Positions 15,751-23,776 of a stretch of DNA of 47,782 bases are shown here, piece by piece. The stretch's first letter is position 1; every line of letters begins with the position of its first letter. Origin of the DNA: an uncultured Eubacteriales bacterium (GTDB lineage: Bacteria > Bacillota > Clostridia > Oscillospirales > CAG-382). A model generated the notes under the pieces. The model was not told where the DNA came from, ran no database searches, and worked only from the letters and a program-made list of their open reading frames with translations. The position numbers were made by a program, and so were the translations under genes. The DNA is taken from contig CAKSDR010000007.1 in NCBI GenBank assembly GCA_934446095.1, positions 1 through 47,782 of the forward strand. Direction: 5' to 3'.

Positions 15751-16370
15751 ATTTCTTCCCTCCGGATAAGTTCTTCAATGATTTTTTCGATTTGTTTTAC
15801 CGCGGCATTCCTATGGCTTATGGCGTTTTTTTCTTCGGCTGTCATCTGAGCAAATGTCTTTGAAAATTTCGGACAGAAAAATACGCTGTCATAGCCGAAC
15901 CCGCCGCTGCCGCGTCTTTCGCTCGTTATATGCCCTTCCGATATTCCCTTTACAGTATATTCCCTGCCGTCCGGAAGTACAAGCGCTATTGCGCACACAA
16001 ATCTTGCAGTTCTTTCTCCGCTTGGAATATGTTTCAGATTTTCAAGAAGTTTTTCAATATTTTTATCGTCCTGTGAATTTTTGCCGTCTTTTGCGGCGTA
16101 CCTTGCGGAATATATTCCCGGTTCTCCCAAAAGCGCGTCGACGCATAGGCCCGAATCGTCCGCAAGAGAGATTTTTCCTGTTTTTTTGCAAACGGTACGT
16201 GCTTTTATAAGGGCGTTTTCCTCAAAAGTTGAGCCGTTTTCCGCAATTTCCTCATCAAATCCTATATCGTCAAGGCTTTTAAAGCATATCTTATCCGCAA
16301 AACCTCCCAAAAGTTCGGACATTTCCGAAACTTTATGCTTGTTTTTTGTCGCGATTATAATTTCAGTCAT
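15747..16370 (-). CDS. rdgB: XTP/dITP diphosphatase (RdgB/HAM1 family)
   Basis: A 207-residue nucleotide-pool cleaning enzyme that hydrolyses ITP, dITP and XTP to monophosphates and keeps deaminated purines out of DNA and RNA. Motifs: IIIATKNKHKVSEM at the N-terminus (substrate-binding TxNxxK), SLADDSGLCVDALLGEPGIYSARYA in the middle with the catalytic acidic residues, GFGYDSVFF and KTFAQMTAEEKNAISHR near the end. Length is typical. It sits 14 bp behind ftsY and overlaps yhbY by 4 bp. Confidence 0.96.
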   Translation of the reverse strand: MTEIIIATKNKHKVSEMSELLGGFADKICFKSLDDIGFDEEIAENGSTFEENALIKARTVCKKTGKISLADDSGLCVDALLGEPGIYSARYAAKDGKNSQDDKNIEKLLENLKHIPSGERTARFVCAIALVLPDGREYTVKGISEGHITSERRGSGGFGYDSVFFCPKFSKTFAQMTAEEKNAISHRNAAVKQIEKIIEELIRREEI

Positions 16371-16384
16371 AAAAGTTTCTCCTC

Positions 16385-17293
16385 TTACTCTTCAAACAGT
16401 GCCTTTATAAAGTCGTCCCTTGAGAACTCCTGCAAATCTTCCATATGTTCTCCCACACCTATAAACTTTACGGGAATGCCAAGTGTTTTTCTGATTGAAA
16501 TTACAACTCCGCCTTTCGCCGTCCCGTCAAGTTTTGTGAGAACGATTCCCGTAATATCGGTGCAGTTTTTAAATTCAACCGCCTGATTTAATGCGTTCTG
16601 TCCCGTCACGGCGTCAAGTACAAGAAGAGTTTCTTTCGAACATCCGGGAAGTTCCCGGTCAATGACCCTATTGATCTTTGCAAGTTCCTCCATGAGATTT
16701 TTCTTATTATGGAGTCTTCCCGCAGTGTCAACTATTAAAACGTCCGCCTTCTGAGCCTTTGCAGCTGCTGCCGCGTCAAACACAACTGCCGCGGGGTCAG
16801 ACCCCTCGGTATGTTTTATAAGCTGAACTCCGGCCCTTTGCGTCCACTCGTAAAGCTGGTCAATTGCCGCCGCACGAAAGGTATCCGCCGCCGCCGCCAT
16901 TACTTTTTTGCCGTCGTCTTTAAGTTTTTTGGAAATTTTTGCAATTGAAGTTGTCTTTCCTACTCCGTTTACTCCAATTACCAATATTACCGACGGCTTT
17001 GTTTCAAGTTTTAATTTTTCCTCTTCGCCTATTGTTTCTTTCAATATATCAATAAGTATGCTTTTCGCCTGTTCAGGTTCACTTGCATGATTTTCCTTTA
17101 TTCTTTCGCGAAGTTTTTCGATTATCTCTTCGGAAACTTCCACTCCTACGTCCGCGCCTATCAGGACTTCTTCAAGTTCTTCGAGCATATTCTCGTCGAC
17201 TTTTGCAAAACTTTTGAAAATATTGTTTATTTCGCCAAGAACGGAATCTTTTGTTTTTTTAAGTCCGTTTTTTAATCTTTCAAATAATCCCAT
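16385..17293 (-). CDS. ftsY: Signal recognition particle receptor FtsY
   Basis: The 302-residue GTPase receives SRP-ribosome complexes at the membrane. It is the short form, with no acidic A domain: a four-helix N domain (1-95) and the G domain. GTPase motifs are GVNGVGKTT (107-115), DTFRAAAIDQL, DTAGRLHNKKNLMEEL and TKLDGTAKGG, and it ends GVGEHMEDLQEFSRDDFIKALF as usual. It lies 19 bp behind smc. The smc-ftsY pairing is conserved throughout Firmicutes; ffh and ylxM, sometimes adjacent, are not here. Confidence 0.97.
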   Translation of the reverse strand: MGLFERLKNGLKKTKDSVLGEINNIFKSFAKVDENMLEELEEVLIGADVGVEVSEEIIEKLRERIKENHASEPEQAKSILIDILKETIGEEEKLKLETKPSVILVIGVNGVGKTTSIAKISKKLKDDGKKVMAAAADTFRAAAIDQLYEWTQRAGVQLIKHTEGSDPAAVVFDAAAAAKAQKADVLIVDTAGRLHNKKNLMEELAKINRVIDRELPGCSKETLLVLDAVTGQNALNQAVEFKNCTDITGIVLTKLDGTAKGGVVISIRKTLGIPVKFIGVGEHMEDLQEFSRDDFIKALFEE

Positions 17294-17312
17294 TTTATTT
17301 TCCTTTATAAGT

Positions 17313-20300
17313 TTATAGTTTTAATCCGGTCTTTTTCTCTACTTCGTCAATATCGACCTTAAGAAAACTCGAAACGCCCTTTTCCTGCATCGTAACTCCG
17401 TAGAGTCTGTCGCACGCTTCCATGCTTCCGCGCCTGTGCGTTATTACAATAAACTGCGTTTCGTCGCTGTGTCTGCGCAGATACTGTCCGAATCTGTGCA
17501 CATTAATATCGTCAAGTGCCGCTTCAATTTCATCAAAAATATAAAACGGCGCAGGGTTCACAAGAAGTATTGCAAAATAAAGAGCCATGGCCGTAAAAGC
17601 CTGTTCTCCCCCAGAAAGCAGCGATATGCTTTTTACCATCTTTCCCGGAGGCTGCACGTTTATTTCTATGCCGCTTTCGAGAAGATTTTCCTCGTCGCTC
17701 ATTACTATTGACGCACTTCCGCCTCCAAAAAGTTCCGAAAATACCTTTTTAAACTTTTCGTTTATTTCTTCTACCGCCTTTGCAAATATTGTTTTCATGT
17801 CGGCTTCCAGCCGTTTTATTATATTTTCAAGGCTCCTCTGAGATTTTTCAAGGTCGTCCGACTGACCTTTTAAAAATTCATATCTTTCTTTTGTTTCGCG
17901 GTATTCTTCCACAGCATTTACATTCACACTTCCGAGCGCTCTTATTTTTGCTTTTATCTGCGCAAGTTCCGGAACAAAGGTTTTATCGGGGGCGGGATAA
18001 TTAAGTGCGCACGCTTCGGTATAAGTAAGTTCATATTCCTCAAAAAGTTTTGCCGTCAGAGTGTCGTATTCTTTTCTTCCGGATTCGAGAACCGATTCGC
18101 ACTTTGTAAGTTCCCTGAAAAATGTTTCCTTATCCCTTATGATATCGCTTTGCGTCTTCCTGATATCGTTAATATTCTTCTCATATTCAGTCTGTTTTAT
18201 AATCTCTTTGTCAAAATCACGTCTGAGATCGCCGATTTGTTTTTCAAAAATCTTTATTTTTTCGGAACCGTTTTCAAGAGCGTCGCCTATTTTCAAAAGT
18301 TTGTTTTCAAGTTCCGAATATTCTTCTTCAAGAAGCGCAATTTTACTGTTCTGTTCCGCAAGTCTTTCTTCGACGGCATTTACTTCCTGCTTTGCCGATT
18401 CGTAATCCTTAAAGACCGAAACAGTATTTATTTTTCTCTGTTCGAGTTCTCTTCTTTCTTTTTCGAAATTTTCGCAAAGAAGAGCATATTCGTTTTCATT
18501 TTCTTCGATTTTTTTAAGTATTTTTTCTTTTTGTTCTAAAAGATTTCCCCTCTCGGAATTCAGTGCCTTTAATTTTTCTGCGGCTTCATTTTCCGACTTG
18601 TTCTGCAACTGTTCTTTTGCACCGGAAATTTTGGCGTTGCACAAACCAAGTCTTTCGAGGTACGTCTGTATATCCTTATCGCATTTGTAAATTTCGTTTC
18701 CGGTATTCGAAATATCGTTTTTAAGCGATTCTATGTACTGCATGAGGTCGTTTTTTTCCTCCGCAGCCGATTTTATGCCGGCTGATATATCCTTGATCTT
18801 ACCTTCAAGCATCAAAAGGTCTTTTTCAAGCCTTTCTATGTCGGCATTTCTTGACATTGTTCCGGATTTAGAGGCAGCTGTTCCGCCGGTGTAAGAGCCT
18901 CCGGAATTGATTATCTGTCCGTCAAGGGTTACCGTCCTGTATCTGAATCTGTATTTTCTTGCGATATCCGAAGCGGAGTCGATATTTTCCGTGACAATTG
19001 TTCTTCCGAGCAGGTACTCGGCGATATTTCTATACTTTTCATTGTACGAAACAAGTTTTGAACCTATAGAAACAAATCCGTTTTCCCTTTCGATTCCGGG
19101 TTCGGTTATAACATTGCCTTTAATAGAAGTAAGAGGCAAAAACGTCGCCCTTCCCGAAGAACTGTTTTTAAGATACCTTATTGCATCCTTTGCATTTTGC
19201 TCGGTTTCAACGACAATATTCGCAACCGCGGCCCCAAGGGCGGTTTCTATTGCGGTTACATGTTCTTCGGACACCGAAAGAATTTTTGAAACAGGTCCGC
19301 ATATTCCCGAAAGTGATGCGTTATTCATTACGGCCTTTACACTTCCCGGATAGCCCTCAAGCAGTCTGTCCATTTTTTCGAGAGTTTCTTTTTTATGGGA
19401 ATTTGCTGCAAATTTCGCCGCAAGTTCATTTTTGAGTCTTAAAAGTTCGTCGTGTTTCTGCAAAGTTTTTTTGAGTTTTTCTTCTTCCTGAAAAAGAGAA
19501 CTTTCAAGTTCTTTCTTTTCTGACACGGAACTTTTCTTTCTTTCCTCCGCAACTTTTAAATACTCTTCAAGTTTTTTTATTTCTTCGGCGGTTTTTTCTA
19601 TTTCGTCATTAATAAAAGTTCTTCTCTCGTTTTCGCTTTTTTCGTCGCTTTCAAGAGAGGCAAACCCGATTCTTATATTTAAAAGAGCTTCTTCGTTGTC
19701 TGTCTTTTCCCTTTTAAGGCTGTCCGAACGCGCCTCGCAATCTTTTAACTTTTCTTCAAGATTTGCAAACTCTTTTTCCGCTTCTTCCAACAGTTGTTTT
19801 TCCTTATCGGCAGCGTCTTTGGACTTATATAGTTTTTCAGTCTTTTCTTTCAGTTGCTTTTCAAGCGGAAGTTTTATGTTTTCCAAAATGCTTTTCTTTT
19901 CGGAACCGACGGCATTTTTTCTGTCATTGTAGTGACCAATGTCGTTTTCCGAAAGCGCGCAACTTTGTATTATCGAATTTTTTTCTTCCTCATTTTTTGA
20001 TATCTCGCTCCTGAGCGATTCTATATGCAGACTTATTTTCTGCTTTTCCTCATACAGTTTTTCAAGATTCTCCTCGCTTTCGGAGAGCTGGCTTTCCTTA
20101 AAACTGTAGTTTTCCCTTGCTTTTTCGACTTTTGCCGAATATTCTTCATCCTCTTTTGCGCATTTATTGATCCTGTCGATCCACACCGCTACTTCAAGAT
20201 GTTTTTTTCTGTCTTCAAGCGCCAAATATTTTTTTGCGTTTTCCGCCGCCTTTTCGAGAGGCCCTATGCGTGTTTCAACTTCAGTCAGAATATCTTTCAC

Positions 20301-20870
20301 GCGAAGAAGATTTGCGTTTGTTTCAAAAAGTTTCTTTTCGGCGTCGTTCTTTCTGTAGCGATATTTTGATATTCCCGCCGCTTCTTCAAATATATGTCTT
20401 CTCTCATCGCTTTTCTGAGATATTATTTCCGCAATCTTACCCTGTCCTATGACGGAATACCCCTCGCGCCCGATACCTGTATTCAGGAAAAGTTCGTATA
20501 TATCCTTAAGCCTTACCGCCTTGTCGCAAAGTCTGTACTCGCTCTCGCCGTCCCTTGAATATCTTCTTGTTATTTTAACTTCTTCGTGCTCGTCGTCAAG
20601 GGTTCCGTCGCTGTTATCTATAATAAGCGAAACCTCACAGAAGCCTGTCTGGCTTCTTTTTTCGGTGCCGGAAAAGATAACGTCTTCCATTTTCTGTCCG
20701 CGCATCGATTTTGCCGACATTTCTCCCAGCACCCAGCGTACAGCGTCCGATATATTCGATTTTCCGCTTCCGTTAGGTCCGACAATGCCGGTTATTCCGC
20801 GTTCAAAGTCAAGTCTTGTCCTATCCGGAAACGACTTAAATCCGCGCATTTCCAGTGCTTTAAGATTCAA
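17313..20870 (-). CDS. smc: Chromosome segregation protein SMC
   Basis: A 1185-residue condensin ATPase that organises and segregates the chromosome with ScpA/ScpB. The head is formed by both ends: Walker A GPNGSGKS (31-38) at the N-terminus, and the LLSGGEQAFTAMAL signature plus FYIFDEIEAALDD Walker B at the C-terminus. Two long Glu/Lys-rich coiled coils (about 170-480 and 680-1000) flank a hinge at about 505-665, containing GICGPVSKI and GRATFLPL and ending with a Gly-rich SGGSYTGG. Length equals the Bacillus protein within a few residues. It begins 4 bp after the radical SAM gene. Confidence 0.98.
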   Translation of the reverse strand: MNLKALEMRGFKSFPDRTRLDFERGITGIVGPNGSGKSNISDAVRWVLGEMSAKSMRGQKMEDVIFSGTEKRSQTGFCEVSLIIDNSDGTLDDEHEEVKITRRYSRDGESEYRLCDKAVRLKDIYELFLNTGIGREGYSVIGQGKIAEIISQKSDERRHIFEEAAGISKYRYRKNDAEKKLFETNANLLRVKDILTEVETRIGPLEKAAENAKKYLALEDRKKHLEVAVWIDRINKCAKEDEEYSAKVEKARENYSFKESQLSESEENLEKLYEEKQKISLHIESLRSEISKNEEEKNSIIQSCALSENDIGHYNDRKNAVGSEKKSILENIKLPLEKQLKEKTEKLYKSKDAADKEKQLLEEAEKEFANLEEKLKDCEARSDSLKREKTDNEEALLNIRIGFASLESDEKSENERRTFINDEIEKTAEEIKKLEEYLKVAEERKKSSVSEKKELESSLFQEEEKLKKTLQKHDELLRLKNELAAKFAANSHKKETLEKMDRLLEGYPGSVKAVMNNASLSGICGPVSKILSVSEEHVTAIETALGAAVANIVVETEQNAKDAIRYLKNSSSGRATFLPLTSIKGNVITEPGIERENGFVSIGSKLVSYNEKYRNIAEYLLGRTIVTENIDSASDIARKYRFRYRTVTLDGQIINSGGSYTGGTAASKSGTMSRNADIERLEKDLLMLEGKIKDISAGIKSAAEEKNDLMQYIESLKNDISNTGNEIYKCDKDIQTYLERLGLCNAKISGAKEQLQNKSENEAAEKLKALNSERGNLLEQKEKILKKIEENENEYALLCENFEKERRELEQRKINTVSVFKDYESAKQEVNAVEERLAEQNSKIALLEEEYSELENKLLKIGDALENGSEKIKIFEKQIGDLRRDFDKEIIKQTEYEKNINDIRKTQSDIIRDKETFFRELTKCESVLESGRKEYDTLTAKLFEEYELTYTEACALNYPAPDKTFVPELAQIKAKIRALGSVNVNAVEEYRETKERYEFLKGQSDDLEKSQRSLENIIKRLEADMKTIFAKAVEEINEKFKKVFSELFGGGSASIVMSDEENLLESGIEINVQPPGKMVKSISLLSGGEQAFTAMALYFAILLVNPAPFYIFDEIEAALDDINVHRFGQYLRRHSDETQFIVITHRRGSMEACDRLYGVTMQEKGVSSFLKVDIDEVEKKTGLKL

Positions 20871-20874
20871 TATG

Positions 20875-21936
20875 TCACTTCCCTTCCGCTATATCTGTTT
20901 CAACATCAAATTTTGCAATATTTTCTTTTTCAATTATTTTAATTTCCGAAATTTTTATATTCTTAAGGCTGCAGTATTCCTCTATCTTTTTTTTGTTGAT
21001 CCTTTTCTGCCCCGCGACCTTTGACACTTCGCCATACGGGCAGTATATTTTTAAAATACCGGTGCAACTGTGGTTTTTTCTCGTCAATAACTCTATTTTT
21101 TCGACACATTTATCAAAATAAATGCGGCTTTCACACATTTCGCCGATTGCAGGGTGATTTGCTCCCGCATACACTTGGCTTTCATCCGACAGGTTTTCGC
21201 TTGACTGAAGGCCGACTCTTAAAACTTTTACATTATTCTTTAAAAATACTTTATATGCTTCGGCGCATCTTTGTACCGCCGCTTCGTTCGTTATCGGGGT
21301 GTATCTTCCCGACACCGCCATATTATAAAGTTCGGTGTCGTAAAAAACGACGGTAGGATAAATTCTTGCACTGACAGCACCTAAAGAACATATCTCATTT
21401 GCGGTCATAACTTCCTTCTCCGCAGTCGAGCCCGGAAGTCCCACCATCATCTGACCGGTAAGTGCAAAGCCGTTATCCACAATCATTCTGCAGGCTTTTT
21501 TCGAGACAGCAGCGGTATGTCCTCTTTTCGACATTGAAAGAACCTCGTCATCCATACTCTGCAGACCGAGTTCAATGTTTTTTACCGAATATTTTTTTAG
21601 AATCTCAAGTATTTCTTCGTCTATATAGTCAGGTCTTGTAGATATTCTTATCGAAGAAACCCTTCCGCTTTCTATAAAACCGTAAGCCGTTGACAAAAGG
21701 CTTATCATAAGTCCCCTGTCAATACCCGTAAAACTCCCCCCGAAAAAGGCAATTTCGGTTTCATAATCATTTTCATTTATAGTCGACAGCGCGTTTTCTA
21801 TTTCAGGCCTTATATCCCTTGAACTTCCGGCATCAACACCCGTTATTTTTCTCTGGCTGCAGAATACGCATGCGTTGCCGCAGCCTTCATGCGGAATAAA
21901 TATCGGAATATTTGCGTGTTTTTTTTTCGCCTGCAT
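20875..21936 (-). CDS. Radical SAM protein, Elp3-like, rnc-smc associated family
   Basis: The 353-residue protein has an iron-sulfur cluster motif C19-x3-C23-x2-C26 (CGNACVFCS) preceded by IPIFIPHEG, the start typical of the Elp3-like radical SAM group. Other features are AFFGGSFTGIDRG, SIRISTRPDYIDEEILEIL and NIELGLQSMDDEVLSMSKRGH. It lacks the acetyltransferase domain of true Elp3; the C-terminal 100 residues are a small alpha/beta domain. This family is regularly found between rnc and smc in Clostridia, as here. Members of the wider group modify tRNA, but the specific reaction is not established. It abuts rnc with no gap and precedes smc by 4 bp. Confidence 0.88.
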   Translation of the reverse strand: MQAKKKHANIPIFIPHEGCGNACVFCSQRKITGVDAGSSRDIRPEIENALSTINENDYETEIAFFGGSFTGIDRGLMISLLSTAYGFIESGRVSSIRISTRPDYIDEEILEILKKYSVKNIELGLQSMDDEVLSMSKRGHTAAVSKKACRMIVDNGFALTGQMMVGLPGSTAEKEVMTANEICSLGAVSARIYPTVVFYDTELYNMAVSGRYTPITNEAAVQRCAEAYKVFLKNNVKVLRVGLQSSENLSDESQVYAGANHPAIGEMCESRIYFDKCVEKIELLTRKNHSCTGILKIYCPYGEVSKVAGQKRINKKKIEEYCSLKNIKISEIKIIEKENIAKFDVETDIAEGK

Positions 21937-22671
21937 TTACTTTTCTTCTTCCTTTATTTCGCCGAAAAGTATAAGTGCCTCTTTTGCGGCAAACTGCTCC
22001 GCTTCTCTTTTTGTTGCGCCCTCGCCTTTGCCTATGCAGTTATTGTTAAGGTGCACTTCCACAAAAAATTTTTTGTTGTGGGCAGGACCCTCTTCTCCCG
22101 AAAGGACATATTCGATAATATCGCCCTTATTCTGCTGAATAAACTGCTGCAGCAATGTTTTATAATCGTCGTCCGTACCCTTTTTCAAAAGTTCTTCTAT
22201 CTTATTTTTAATAAACGGCAGGGCAAAATTTTCAGCTTTTTCATATCCCCCGTCAAGGTAGATTGCGGCAAGCAGCGCTTCAAACGCGTCCGAAAGAATC
22301 GAACGGCGCTGTCTTCCGTTTGTCATTTCCTCTCCGTGCCCCATATAAAGATAATTTCCTATTGAAAAGGTCTTGGTATATTCATACAATGCGTTTTCGC
22401 ACACGGAAGCCGCCCTTATTTTGGTAAGTTCTCCTTCAAGAAACTTTTTGTAATGCTCAAATATGTAACTTGACGCAATAAGAGAAAGTACGGAGTCTCC
22501 CAAAAATTCAAGTCTTTCATTATACACAGTGTTTTTTCCGTTTTTGGCGCGAACTTCATTTGCATATGAAGAATGAGTAAGCGCAGCTATTGCAATTTCC
22601 TTGTCTTTAAACGTATATCCTATCGCCTTTTCAAGTTCCGAAAGAGGATACGGGAAATTGTCATTTTGCAT
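21937..22671 (-). CDS. rnc: Ribonuclease III
   Basis: The 244-residue endonuclease cuts double-stranded RNA, including the rRNA precursor. The catalytic domain contains the signature NERLEFLGDSVLSLIAS with the metal-binding Glu and Asp residues, then ILSDAFEALLAAIYLDGGY, the second acidic cluster. A C-terminal double-stranded RNA-binding domain spans about residues 170-240 (HNKKFFVEVHLNNNCIGKGEGATKREAEQFAAKEAL). It lies 45 bp behind plsX. acpP, which often sits between plsX and rnc, is missing at this spot. Confidence 0.97.
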   Translation of the reverse strand: MQNDNFPYPLSELEKAIGYTFKDKEIAIAALTHSSYANEVRAKNGKNTVYNERLEFLGDSVLSLIASSYIFEHYKKFLEGELTKIRAASVCENALYEYTKTFSIGNYLYMGHGEEMTNGRQRRSILSDAFEALLAAIYLDGGYEKAENFALPFIKNKIEELLKKGTDDDYKTLLQQFIQQNKGDIIEYVLSGEEGPAHNKKFFVEVHLNNNCIGKGEGATKREAEQFAAKEALILFGEIKEEEK

Positions 22672-22716
22672 TTTTATCTACCTTTCCTTTCCACATCTTT
22701 GATTTTCCGTTTATTC

Positions 22717-23757
22717 TTATTCGTTTTCAGCAGCGTCGCCGTTTTTCAAAGCCTTTTTTTCTTCTGCTCTTTTTTGAGCAAAAAGCGATATTTCATCGAT
22801 AATTCCGGATGAAGCGTAATTTTTTGCCTGAAGTATGCAGTAACTTATGCTTTTTGCATTTGAACTTCCATGGGCCTTTATGACAGGTTTTGATATTCCG
22901 AGGAAAGGCGCTCCTCCGAATTCGGTATAGTCCATTTCTTTTTTCAGCCGGCTTATTCCGTCAGACAAAAACAGCGCTCCTATTTTTGACTTCGTATTTT
23001 TCATAAGCAATTTTTTTAAAGTATCTTTTATAAATATTCCGAAGCCTTCGCACATTTTAAGTATAATATTGCCCGTGAATCCGTCGCATACTATAACATC
23101 GCATTTGCCGAGCGGGATATCCCTGCCTTCGATATTGCCGGTAAAATCGATGTCTTTCTGCTCTTTTAAAATTTCATGCGCGCGTACGTAAACGGGAGTT
23201 CCCTTGTGTTCTTCGCTGCCGTTGTTTGCAAGTCCGGTCTTGGGATTCTGAATACCCATCACTTTTTTCATAAACAAATTTCCCATTACCGCAAAGTCGC
23301 ACAAAATTTCCGGAGTCACGTCGGTATTTGCCCCCGAATCAACCAAAAGAATAGGTTTATTAAGCGGAATTACACCTCCGAGCGCAGCTCTCCTTATTCC
23401 CTTTATCCTGCGGACTATAAGAGTTGCCCCTGTGAAAAGAGCACCGGTATTTCCGGCGCTTACAACAGCGTCGCCCTTTCCTTCGGCAAGAAGCGAAAGG
23501 GCTGTCGCCATTGATGAATCCTTTTTATTCATGACCTCTGACGGGTCGTCTTCCATTGTTATAACCTTGTCTCCGGTATTGTATATTTCGACATTTTCCC
23601 CGGAAAGATTTTCATCGCGCATAATTTTTCTGATCGTGTTCTCGCAACCCACGAGCAATACCGAAACATTGTAAAGTTCCGCGCCTTGTACGGCTCCCTT
23701 TACAATTTCAAGCGGAGCGTTGTCTCCGCTCATGCAGTCGACTATAATTCTTGTCAT
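22717..23757 (-). CDS. plsX: Phosphate acyltransferase PlsX
   Basis: PlsX makes acyl-phosphate from acyl-ACP, the first step of phospholipid synthesis with PlsY. I take the ATG at 23757 (MTRIIVDCMSGDNAPLEIVKGAVQG), giving 346 residues, because AAAGGAAG lies 7 nt upstream and family proteins begin this way; an in-frame start 33 bp further upstream would only just miss the topA stop codon. Motifs include AVVSAGNTGAL, LVDSGANTDVTPE, CDVIVCDGFTGNIILKMCEG and TEFGGAPFLGI. The rpmF gene usually found upstream is replaced by topA, and acpP is absent downstream. Confidence 0.96.
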   Translation of the reverse strand: MTRIIVDCMSGDNAPLEIVKGAVQGAELYNVSVLLVGCENTIRKIMRDENLSGENVEIYNTGDKVITMEDDPSEVMNKKDSSMATALSLLAEGKGDAVVSAGNTGALFTGATLIVRRIKGIRRAALGGVIPLNKPILLVDSGANTDVTPEILCDFAVMGNLFMKKVMGIQNPKTGLANNGSEEHKGTPVYVRAHEILKEQKDIDFTGNIEGRDIPLGKCDVIVCDGFTGNIILKMCEGFGIFIKDTLKKLLMKNTKSKIGALFLSDGISRLKKEMDYTEFGGAPFLGISKPVIKAHGSSNAKSISYCILQAKNYASSGIIDEISLFAQKRAEEKKALKNGDAAENE

Positions 23758-23776
23758 AACCATACTTCCTTTGCTC

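Noticed and set aside
18907..19353. Plus-strand open frames opposite smc, spoIIE, topA, clpC and leuS
   Set aside because: They are antisense shadows of strongly coding genes, with no ribosome binding sites and odd compositions rich in Phe, Ser and Cys; none resembles a known family.
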